Positions 21,912 through 31,889 of a stretch of DNA of 64,000 bases are shown here, piece after piece. Every line of letters starts with the position of its first letter. The stretch's first letter is position 1. The notes under the pieces are model-generated. The model was not told where the DNA came from and searched no databases. It was given only the letters and a program-made list of their open reading frames with translations. The stretch spans positions 15,221,501 to 15,285,500 of the forward strand of contig OX940870.1 in NCBI GenBank assembly GCA_954871525.1, written 5' to 3'. The position numbers were made by a program, and so were the translations under genes. This DNA comes from Parietaria judaica. Its lineage: Eukaryota > Streptophyta > Magnoliopsida > Rosales > Urticaceae.

Positions 21912-24900
21912 TCATACAGCTTGGAGGCTCATCACCGAGCTCGATGCTCTGCTGCGTCGAAACGAAGCATCAGACGCCATGGCCTTCAAGCACGAAGGCC
22001 TGAGAAACAAGCTTCCGTGAGCTTCGTCTTCTTCCTTCTCGTTCTCTTCCAAGGATCTTCCATTCGTCTCGAGCAAGAACAAGTACGTGAGCACCATTCC
22101 CACCATGCAAACCCCACCAAGGATCATCAGCGATTTTGTCATTCCGATGCCTTTCGGGTATCCATGCCCCTTCTTATCATGTGAGGCCCACAGAAACCCG
22201 ACCCAGCCGATGACTGCGCCGACTTTCCCGGCTGCACCGGCGATGCCATGACACGTAGACCGAAAACTTGCGGGAAAGAGCTCGGCGGGGGCGATGAAGG
22301 TGGTGGTGTTGGGGCCAAAGTTTGCGAAGAAGAAGGTGAGGCCGTAGAGCACCATGAAACCGTGCTTTCGCGCATCAGCATTGGTTTCTTCGCCGTGAAC
22401 ATCCCAGTGGGAGTTGTAGGGTATGGCGATGGAGACATACACGACGGCCATGAAGAAGAAGCCAATGAGCTGGATCTTGACGCGGCCGACTCGGTCGATG
22501 AAGAAGACGGTGAACCAGTAGCCGGGGATGGTGGAGCAAAGGGCAATGATGGCTTGGAGCTTGGCGACGTCGAAGGCCTCACGGTAGATGCTGATGCTGG
22601 GGCCATTGCTGAGGAAGGTTTTGTAGATGTGGGACTGGAAGAGGTTGCTGCTGTAGAAAACGATATCGACGAGGAACCACGATACCGAGCAGGCGAAGAG
22701 GTCGCGGCCGTGTCTCCGGAGAAACTTCTTCGACATCAGCGGGTACGGGGGATTGGCTCTGAGCATCTCTGGCTGTATCGGCTCGTCCTCAACGATCTGG
22801 CTCATGGACACGTGCAAGACCTTTTCCATGTCCTTCGCGGCTTGCATAACGTTGTGCTCCACCAGCGCCGTATATCTGAAACCATGCTGTTAGTGCACGT
22901 ATACATATTCATGGTCTTCAATGTTCTAACCTGAGAGAAACAAACTCGTTTACATAATTCGATTTCTCTTTTTCTTTTTTTCTTTTTTCTTTTTTCCCTT
23001 CAAATTTCTTTAACTCAAACCTTGAGTACATATTATCATTGGGACTTTTGGTTAGCATTTGCTGAATGATGCATGCGCTAAAAGAAGGGTCAGTTTTAAT
23101 TACATATTTCAGTCATTTTTTATATTTTGTAAAAGTTGATACAAGCTAGATAATAAAATGATATAACCAAGTTTGATTGGCCAGTGGTGACTCCATTACA
23201 TACCTTACCAAGAAGTTACGGGTTCAAATTTCATGGGACTCAAATGTCTATCCCCTTTATATATTGTAAATTTGGCCAATATTGCTACTTGGTTTTACAC
23301 TTGATATATATAATAGTGGTTGTAATGTGAGAGTCAGAGTGCATTATGACTTTACACTATAGTGTTATCCTATAAAAAATAATAATAAAATAGATATTGC
23401 TCAGAGTCAGTATTTTTGGTTTTTATGAGTCGTAGGTAGTCCCCGAAATGTGGATCCGGTTTAAAACCCGGATCCACATTTAAAAAAAAAAAACGGACCC
23501 GGAACTATCCGGGTCCGAAAAAACCCGGACCCGGAACTATCCGGTTCCGGATAAAGTCGGAACCGGATAGATCCGGTTCCGGGTTTTTAAAATTAAATAA
23601 AAAAAAATTCGGGGTTTGATCTGAGCCGTTGGATCAAATCGATCAACGGCTCAGATCAGAGAGCCGTTGGAGAGGGGACAGGTTTGGCAGGGACTGCGGC
23701 AAAAGTACCTGCCACTCGTCAGCGTGCAGGGAGCCGTTGGGAGCAACGGCTAAATTGCCTCGGGGACCCCAAAATATGACCGTTGGGGCTTTATTACACC
23801 CTCTTTCTCGAATTCCTTCACCATTTTCTCTTCATCTCAATCTCTCCCAAACTCTCTCAAGCTATCATTATTGCGAGTATCCGGTTTTATCCATGTTAGC
23901 TCGGGACATTCTCACAATCCCGGTCTCAACGGTATCATCGGAGGCGGCGTTCTCATTGGCCGGAAGGTTGTTAGAGCCTCGTCGCAAGTCAACGGCGGCA
24001 AGAATGGTCGAGATCCTTATGCTTTCGAGAGATTGGATTATGGCCAACCAACGACAACAAGAAAACGATATGGTGGACAAAGAAATGGCGAATTACTTTG
24101 CGAATATTCAAGTGTAATTCCTTCTTAGTTGTTCTTTTTTCTTGTTGTATTACGCCTTTGTAACTTGTATTTTATTGTTTTACCGTTGTACTTGTACGTT
24201 CCCATCCGAATCCGAATCCGATCTTGAGTTTGTTTTGTTGAATAAAAACGCATTTTTATTTTTATTTTTCGTTGTATATTTTAATTTTTATTTAATTCAT
24301 GTTTGTTTCTAAATAAATATTCAAACACATAAATAACTTAAGAATTTAAACTTTTATTATTTATAAAACCGAACTTAGGTATAAGTACCAAAATATTGTA
24401 TTTGAACAACTAAACAACATAAATATTACAGGGACTAAACATTAAATAAAATAAACGAAATTAAAAAAATAAAAATTAAAAAACCCGGAACCGGATTTAT
24501 CCGGGATTTTTTTTTTTCGGAACCGGATAAATCCGGGTCCGGGTTTTTGGCGGCAAATTTTTTTTTGTCCGACCGGTGTGCTTAAAGCCTCGGATTTTGG
24601 GGACTAGTCGTAGGATCTTATGTATTTCGTTGATCCCGTGGTAATCCCTTCTACCAAGAGAAGATTATTTAAATAAAATGTAGTAAGTGATTTCTGGCTC
24701 TAAAAAGAAATGCAAAAAAAATGTATAGATAGAGAATCATATGTTTACTATAAAATAGGATACTAGTAGAACGTGTATAAATTATGATTAGAAATCTAGG
24801 TTATTACTAGTGAAAATTCTAACCATATTGTCTATTAAAGTTGCAACCATAAAAAAAAAAGGAATATAAAACTCTCACCACTAACACAAATTGAGAGTAC

Positions 24901-25638
24901 CAACCTGGCTGTTTCTGGCATCATCATGCGCCAATAGTAGGTGATTGCACCGGGTATGGCGCCGATCATGAGGATAAGCCTCCATGCAATATCGGCGTCC
25001 CTCGGCGTCTTCTGTGTCGGATGCCGATCCGCGAACGCCTCGAAGACCCTGCACACGATCATGGTCACCACCGAACTGGCCAAGATCCCCACACCCTGCA
25101 TCGAGAACACCGCTGCAATAAATGAGCCGCGCGTTCGCTTGTTTGCAAACTCCGACATGATGGTTGCCGAGAGCGGATAGTCACCGCCGATCCCAATCCC
25201 AAGCAGGAACCGGAAGAAGCCGAGCGAGGCCAGCACGCAGGAGGGGCGCGTGCAGATGGAGAGGCCGCACCCCAGGGAGCTGAGGACCATGAGTATGAGC
25301 ACCATGCCGTATACCCTCCGCCTTCCGACGAGGTCGCCAAGGCGGCCAAATATGAGGTTGCCAATGACGGTGCCAAGGAGGGCGACACCGACCATTGCGG
25401 AGGCGACGCTGGGAGGGACGATGTGGTGGTCGTCATTGTCGTAGTAGATGCGGCCGAGGAGGGTCATGATGGGAGGGATGCAGAAGAGGTTGTAGGCGTC
25501 GGTGAAGAGGCCCATGCCGGCGATGATGATGGCCTTGAAGTGGTACCACTGCGTCTTCGCGCTGTCCAGCGCCGACAGCACTTTGAACGCCATACTCACC
25601 GATAGTCTTGTGCTGCTTCTTGCCTTGCCTTTGCCCAT
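21912..25638 (-). CDS. PHT1: PHT1-family inorganic phosphate transporter (2 exons)
   Basis: A plasma-membrane proton/phosphate symporter of the major facilitator superfamily. The coding exons are 24905-25638 and 21912-22875; the intron uses GT (24904) and AG (22876) and joins MMPETAR to YTALVEHN, giving 565 residues, normal for PHT1. Visible hallmarks are the N-terminal [30 protein letters not shown] block (here AYNLF), the family signature [13 protein letters not shown], the loop motif [14 protein letters not shown], and in the second half [16 protein letters not shown] and [15 protein letters not shown]. Twelve hydrophobic segments are expected with a central hydrophilic loop that spans the splice site. 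The start is the Met of MGKGKARSS with TATA-like ATTTAAATA about 20 bases upstream. The intron holds a hAT insertion. The frame is fully open, so the gene looks functional. Confidence 0.95.
23437..24606 (+). mobile_element. Non-autonomous hAT transposon inside the PHT1 intron
   Basis: The termini are TAGTCCCC and GGGGACTA in inverted orientation. They are flanked by the exact 8-bp duplication GTCGTAGG (23429-23436 and 24607-24614), the hallmark of hAT elements. Subterminal regions are full of CCGGAACCGGAT / CCGGGTCC words on both sides (23455-23590 and 24484-24545). The interior keeps only the C-terminal transposase region. It is inserted antisense to PHT1. Confidence 0.94.
23629..24117 (+). 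pseudogene. hAT transposase C-terminal dimerisation fragment
   Basis: A 162-codon frame. Residues from about 84 onward read [20 protein letters not shown] then EAAFSLAGR and [16 protein letters not shown], which is the hAT-family C-terminal dimerisation domain (the conserved [11 protein letters not shown] motif). It ends in an acidic tail before TAA. The first about 80 residues look like non-coding sequence translated by chance. The DDE catalytic part is missing, so it cannot transpose itself. Confidence 0.88.
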
Positions 25639-25748
25639 CGTGACTGACTTGAGTATTTAAATAAAGGCGACCCCAAACCGTCAACGATAATCCTATTTTA
25701 TTGCCATGCATGCCTGCAAACTGCAATACCCTTCTTTTATTTATTTAC

Positions 25749-25779
<31 letters not shown>

Positions 25780-26468
25780 TAGCTAGCGGACCATCGATCA
25801 CATGCTTGTTCCGTTTTGACTTTCGACGGTGGATGGAATCACTTGTTGTACTGATACAAACTACAAAGTACAAACAATGTTGTTTGACTTGTGTTATATG
25901 GCCTTTTTTTAATGTCTCATTGAGAGTCTTCGAAGTACTCATTAAAAAACATCGATGAAATAGAACGACGAGAATGCCAGCGATGATGACGTGTGTAGTA
26001 AAAACTCGGAAATTAGAGTTTCAAACCGTATTCAATCTTTTTATTTGTTTATAATCCAATCTCGATTTGAATATAAAATTGTTCCACTAATTGAGCTATA
26101 TGCTTTTCGTTAAAAAAAAGGATCTGATTTTCAATGTTTAAGAACATGAATCCGATTCCGAGTTTCAGTCTTAGTAAAAGATCCGTTCAACTAAACCATA
26201 TTCACAGTGGCGAAGCTACCTTTTTCAACCGGGAGGGGCACTAATATATATTAAACATAATTTCTCTCTTAAAAAAATTATCATGTTATATATCAAACTT
26301 CAAAAAAAAAAAAATATATATTTCACAAGATATTACACATAATTTGTATGCTTAATCCATATTCAATAACATTTTTTTTTTCATTAGCAACGATATTATA
26401 CATCTACTTTTTAGCTTATTTAGTTTTATATCTATTGGTAAATTAAAACCCTTTAATATATATGCACG
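25639..26468. other. PHT1 upstream region and intergenic sequence, no gene seen
   Basis: It contains the PHT1 promoter region, with a TATA-like box about 20 bases before the ATG, and an (AT)n microsatellite at about 25748-25776. I looked for the phosphate-response motif GNATATNC in the first few hundred bases and did not find a convincing one. At about 26204-26240 there is a GTGGCGAAGCTA...GGGAGGGGCAC sequence that resembles a common transposon-derived word in plants. Confidence 0.5.
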
Positions 26469-26618
26469 TAAAATATAGGGCTTATTAGCAAAATACTCAA
26501 TTAGAATTAATCTTTTTAAAAGGATACTCAAAGGTTTGCTATAATTAAAGAAAACCTCATTTGAGCTTTTTAGGACAAATATACCCTCTTTTTTCTTTTC
26601 AGTCACCTTCGATAGGCT

Positions 26619-27032
26619 TTGTCTTCAATCATCAGCGCTCGATCACGGCTTCTTCCGCCATTGTTGTTTGACTCTTCTTCCGCCATTGTTGTTCAACCAG
26701 GTTCAACCAACCGCGATTGTCGTCGCAGATCGATAACTGTGATTTCAAGGACGGAGTTAGAGTTGAAAGAGCGAAAACAGTCGCTCTCCATCACTGTCAC
26801 TGATCCAAGAGGCGGGAAAGAGAGAGCAAGCTTTCTTCTATGCGCAGCAATGGCAGCTCCGACGGAAGAGACGGCGATGCCGACGGAGGAATTCGACGAG
26901 GAAGACAAAGAGCACGTATATCGGTTTCCATGGGAGGAGTCCTTAATCCTTCCGTCGCTCACAAGATCCGATCCATCTTACTCTCTCTCTCTCTATGTGC
27001 AATGTATATCAGTTTCGCTTTCGATGTTATGA
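26619..27032 (+). CDS. Uncharacterised ORF in left arm of the Pack-MULE
   Basis: A 137-codon plus-strand frame starting just inside the left TIR. It holds a short direct repeat (CTTCTTCCGCCATTGTTGTT twice), an acidic stretch around TEETAMPTEEFDEEDKEHVY and a Ser-rich end. The sequence composition (GC-rich, then an abrupt T-rich tract after 27100) is like a first exon followed by an intron, so this may be part of a second captured gene. I recognise no domain and do not assign a function; whether it is translated is unknown. Confidence 0.3.
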   Translation: MSSIISARSRLLPPLLFDSSSAIVVQPGSTNRDCRRRSITVISRTELELKERKQSLSITVTDPRGGKERASFLLCAAMAAPTEETAMPTEEFDEEDKEHVYRFPWEESLILPSLTRSDPSYSLSLYVQCISVSLSML

Positions 27033-27489
27033 GTTTAGGTTACTCTTTTGTTTCGGTTATGAAGCTTTATGTTGGACCAATGGGCTTAATTCTGAGATTT
27101 AGTTGTTGATTTGTGATTTTTTTTTTTCGTTAAAAACTTAATCAAAGTATGCGAATTTGTTCAGATCAAACTATAAATGGAAACAAATTACTTAGAATTC
27201 TAGTTTTACAGACGATTTCTTTTGCATATTGAGGGACAAGGATCAAGAGCACGAATTTTGATGTTGGATAAATCTGCTAATTATGAGATTTAGTGTTTGA
27301 TTTATTCAAACTTGATACAAGCAGACAAATTTATTCAAAATTAATTAGAGTTGTACTGTTAATGGTTGCAGAATCGTGGAATTTCTATGTATTTGTGTGT
27401 GATTTCATAGATGGATAAGTACCAAGAGTTACACAACATAGCATGGCCGAAGAGCATTCAATACGAGCGTCGAAGTAGTCGATAACCCG

Positions 27490-29877
27490 GTAATTGTAGC
27501 TATACTTATGTAACTACAGTTACCCTTTTGTAACTAAAGTTACATTATTTTAAAATTGGTATTTATTTTCTAAATTGTAGTTACACTTGGGTAAATACTG
27601 TTACACTGATGTAATTAAAGATACATAATTATAACTACACACAGGAAACTACATTTACACTTAGGTAGCTACATTAACACTTATGTAACTACAATTACAC
27701 TTGGGTAACTGCGATTACAGTTTTGGTAACTTCAGTTACACTTGCGTAACTACAGTTACACTTGGATAACTGCACTTATATTTATGAAACTAAAGTTACT
27801 AAAATTACATTTGGGTAACTAAATTTACACTTGGGTAACGACAGTTACACTTAGGTAACTAAAGTAACATTTGCGTAACTACAGTTACACTTGGGTAACA
27901 AGAGTTACAGTTATGTAACTAAAATTACATTTGGGTAAGACAGTAACACTTGAGTAACTGCAGTTACACTTATGTAACTAAAGTTACAAAAATTACGTTT
28001 GAGGAACTACAGTTACACTTGGCACTTATGTAACTAAAGTTACATTTGGGTAAGTACAGTTACACTAGGGTAACTACAGTTACACGTATGTAACTTAAAT
28101 TACTAAAATTACATTTGGGTAACTACAGTTACACTTGGGTAACTGCAGTTACACTTATGTAACTAAAGTTACATTTGGGTAACTACGGTTACATTTGGGT
28201 AACAAGAGATTCACTTATGTAACTAAAATTACATTTGGCTAAGTACAGCTACACTTGGGTAAATTAAGTTACACTTATGTAACTAAAGTTACATTTAGGT
28301 AACTATAGTTAAACTTGGGTAACTGCAGTTACACTTATGTAACTAAAGTCACTAAATTACATTTTGGTAACTAGAGTTACACTTATGTAACTGTATTTAT
28401 AATTATGTAACTCTAGTTACACTTATGTAACTGAAGTTACACTTCAGTAACTACAGTTACACTTGGGTAACTGAATTTACACTTGGGTAATTGCAGTTAC
28501 ACTTATGTAACTAAAGTTACATTTGGGTAACTACACTTACACTTGGGTAACTGCAGCTACACTTATGTAACTAAAGTTACATTTGGGTAAGTACAGTTAC
28601 ACTTGGGTAAATTCAGTTACAGTTATGTAACTAAAGTTACTAAAATTACATTTAGGTGACTACAGTTACACTTGGGTAACTGCAGTTACACTTATGTAAC
28701 TAAAGTTACTAAAAATTACATTTGGGTAACTACAGACTTATGTAACTGAAGTTACACTTATGTAACTGGAGTTACACTTATGTAATTAAAATTGCATTTG
28801 GGTAACTACAGTTACACTTGGGTAACAAGAGTTACACTTATGTAACTAAAGTTACATTTGGGTAAGTACAATTACACTTGAGTAACTCCAGTTACACTTA
28901 TATAACTAAAGTTACTAAAATTACATTTGGGTAACTACAGTTACACTTGGGTAACACTTATGTAACTAAAGTTACATTTGGGTAAGTACAGTTACATTTG
29001 GGTAAGTACAGTTACACTAGGGTAACTACAGTTACACGTATGTAACTTAAGTTACTAAAATTACATTTGGGTAACTATAGTTACACTTGGGTAACTGCAG
29101 TTTACACTTATGTAACTAATGTTTTGTAACTACAGTTACACTTGGGTAACAAGAGTTACACTTATGTAACTAAAATTACATTTGGGTAAGTACAGTAACA
29201 CTTGAGTAATTGCAGTTACACTTATGTAACTAAAGTTACTAAAATTACATTTGGGTAACTACAGTTACACTTGGGTAACACTTATGTAACTAAAGTTACT
29301 AAAATTACATTTGGGTAACTACAGTTACACTTGGGTAACACTTATGTAACTAAAGTTTCATTTAGGTAAGTACAGTTACACTAGGGTAACTACAGTTACA
29401 CGTATGTAACTTAAGTTACTAAAATTACATTTGGGTAACTACAGTTATACTTGGGTAAGTGCAGTTACACTTATGTAACTAAAGTTACATTTGGGTAACT
29501 AGGGTTACATTTGGGTAACAAGAGATTCACTTATGTAACTAAAGTTACATTTGGCTAAGTACAGTTACACTTGGGTAAATTTAGTTAAACTTATGTAACT
29601 AAAGTTACTAAAGTTACATTTGGGTAACTACAGTTACACTTGGGTAACTGCAGTTACATTTATATAACTAAAGTCACTAAATTACATTTTGGTAACTACA
29701 GCTACACTTATGTAACTTGAGTTACACTTATGTAACTGTAGTTATATTTATGTAACTAAAGTTACACTTGGGTAACTACAGTTACACTTATGTAACTAAA
29801 GTTAAATTTTGGTAACTACAGTTATACTTGGGTAATTGCAGTTACACTTATGTAAGTAAAGTTACATTTGCGTAACC
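27490..29877. repeat. 20-bp minisatellite array, about 120 copies
   Basis: The array is built on a 20-base unit, GGGTAACTACAGTTACACTT, and close variants (ACTGCAGTTAC, ACTAAAGTTAC, ATG replacing GGG). Each unit contains the inverted pair GTAACT..AGTTAC separated by two bases, so every unit can form a small hairpin. Three variants often follow each other in fixed order, giving a higher-order period near 60 bases. Some copies have a 10-base insertion (ACTAAAATTACA). No reading frame runs through it. It lies wholly inside the Pack-MULE. Confidence 0.95.
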
Positions 29878-30149
29878 ATTATAAGGGTTATAATAAATAA
29901 GTAAGTAATGAAAATTTAAAGAGTATATAATGTTGTTTCAGGTAGAAAAAAAAAACATTCTTTATGCCTTAATTATAACGATTCTTATATATTTGGTTTT
30001 TTACAGTGTGTTAATAACACTACACCACTTGATGAGTCATTTAAACGGCCGTTGATGGAAAGAAAAGAACGTCATATTATAGCATGTCATTAAGTAGCAC
30101 AACCAATTCATCGCAAGCCAGCTATAAAGACAATATCAAGCCATTAACA

Positions 30150-31268
30150 TAAGGAAAAAAATGGAACAGAGTAGATTTTGGAATAGTTCCGATGATCACA
30201 TCTTTCTTCTCGCCTCCTTTGAATACAATCACGGTCGGGATGCTTCGGATTCCATACTCTGTTGCGATCGATGGGTTGTCATCAGTATTGACTTTGTAGA
30301 CTTTGACCTTTCCGGCATACTTTTTCGCAAGATCATCAACTATGGGATAGATCATACAGTAGGGCCCGCACCAAGGGGCCCAGAATTCGACAACAACGGG
30401 TAACTCGCATCCATGACGAGCGACTTCCATGTTGCATCAGTATGCTGCGCCACAGAAAATTCAAAAAACAAATACCAGCATGTCATATTGCTATGTATTA
30501 TTTATCTAAATTAGTACTTAATTCGCAGCCACATTTCATCCCAATGTACTCGTTTATATATGTACGCTGATCTGGAGATTCTGAAAATCTCGGTTTGCCA
30601 GCTTTATACCATAACAATCGTCAACAATAACCAAACAACAGAGAACATTTTCGGTGTTCCAATTTTTCCTAAATACTATATATTTCTCAAACAGCATCGG
30701 TTCTAAACTTCTAATTACTTAAAATGCATTACGAACAGCCTTCACAACAATCTCTCGAGATTTCGTTTTCCTTTACCACAGAATTTAACTAATATTCGAT
30801 GGCATTAGATCCCGTGAATTCAAAAGAGAAATCGTAATTATTTTCGGTGTTCACTATTTATTTTCTCAATTGGTCCTCTCAAATTTTCATTCTGATTTCA
30901 CTCTCTTCTGAAATATCTATGGATCAGTGTATCACAACACTATCTCGCTTCACTTCTCTCAGACGATTTCAAAATCCACAAAGATCACAACACAAGAACA
31001 ACGAATTTCCAATCCCGCGACGAACCCCATAGACTAACCTTCAATGGTGGTTTTCTGAGCCTCGCAGACGATTCCGCTACCACCCTGGCGATGAGAGGCT
31101 CCTCACAAAGCCAGAAGAGCGCAACGGCACGGCGGAGCGAGGCGACAGGCTCGGCGCGAGCTTGAGCTCTATGGATTGCGGCAGCGCGACACGGCGGCCG
31201 GGAAGTGGGCCACCGATGGGTACGGCCGCGCAGCGAGGGAGAGCGAGTTTGTTGAGGACGAAGGCCAT
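30150..31268 (-). pseudogene. TRXm: Captured chloroplast thioredoxin m gene (broken)
   Basis: Exon 1 (31268 to about 31039) starts MAFVLNKLALPRCAAVPIGG, a Ser/Arg-rich plastid transit peptide, then slips frame near 31085 before the IVCEAQKTTIE segment and a GTTAGT donor. After an intron of about 590 bases the second exon (from about 30449) encodes TWKSLVMD, a further frame slip, then [33 protein letters not shown] and [19 protein letters not shown], ending at PKSTL. The thioredoxin site WCGPC reads WCGPY, so the resolving Cys is lost. The CT-rich leader upstream (31270-31445) seems captured too. The frame breaks make it a pseudogene. Confidence 0.9.
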
Positions 31269-31566
31269 TGAAGCCGAAGATCGGAGGGAAAGTGAAGTGA
31301 GGGTTTTAGAGAGAGAGTTGAGTGGTTGGGAAGAAATGGATGATGATCAGCGATCGGACGGCGGAGAGGAGCGAAGGAGAGAGAAAGAGCGAGAGAGAGA
31401 TGGAAAATGTCGGTCGAGAGAGAGACAAGAAGGAGCAGAAAAGGAGCAGGGGTGTTTTTGAAAAATAGTCTTTAAATTGAGTATGATTTGGATTAATTAA
31501 ACCTTGAGTAGTTTTTAAAATAGTTTGAATCTAATTGAGTATTTTGCTAATAAACCCTAAAATATA

Positions 31567-31842
31567 TATATTTATAATAGATATATATAATCAACGTTGC
31601 AGGTTGGTTCCTAGCTATTTCTATGGGTTGGTTAGTATACACAATTTACACGTACTTAAATTTGGTATTTATATATATTGTTTATAATTTAATATTGTTC
31701 CTATTGCTATGGGTTAAGTAACGCATCCTTAACCTATTTTTATGGGTGACATGAGCTACGCCAATCAAGTTTAAGTATTTATATATCAATAAAAAAATTA
31801 AAATTTAAAAATAAAGGGTGGGCACGTGTCCTTCCTCAGTCC
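31567..31842. other. Spacer between Pack-MULE and LINE, no gene
   Basis: AT-rich sequence with repeated CTATGGGTT words; nothing coding recognised. Confidence 0.6.
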
Positions 31843-31889
31843 TTCATAGCTTCACCTCTTTTTTTTTAGGGAAAATAGTAGCTACGTCA

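Larger units (their letters stand above)
22876..24904 (-). other. PHT1 intron (2029 bp)
   Basis: The intron has GT..AG borders in the minus sense. Apart from a hAT element (23437-24606), it contains a CT-rich tract near the acceptor and AT-rich sequence without genes. Confidence 0.85.
26478..31557. mobile_element. Pack-MULE, 5080 bp, carrying thioredoxin m fragments and a minisatellite
   Basis: The outermost about 95 bases at each end are inverted repeats sharing TTATTAGCAAAATACTCAAT (GGG...CCC termini). The element is bounded by an exact 9-bp duplication TAAAATATA (26469-26477 and 31558-31566). This is the structure of a Mutator-like element. There is no MURA transposase. Instead it carries a GC-richer exon-like segment on the left, a 2.4-kb tandem array in the middle and a broken thioredoxin m gene with its CT-rich 5' leader on the right, which makes it a Pack-MULE. 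The reading of the boundaries is firm. Confidence 0.93.

Noticed and set aside
22248..22934. 228-codon plus-strand frame opposite PHT1 exon 2
   Set aside because: It is the antisense shadow of the phosphate transporter, Glu/Gly-rich by composition only.
25639..25960. Phosphate-response P1BS element (GNATATNC) in the PHT1 promoter
   Set aside because: I looked for the motif in the first 300 bases and found no full match; the (AT)n tract gives only partial matches.
27490..29877. CRISPR-like or telomeric array
   Set aside because: Units are contiguous without unique spacers and this is a eukaryotic nuclear window; the unit is not the plant telomere repeat. It is a minisatellite.
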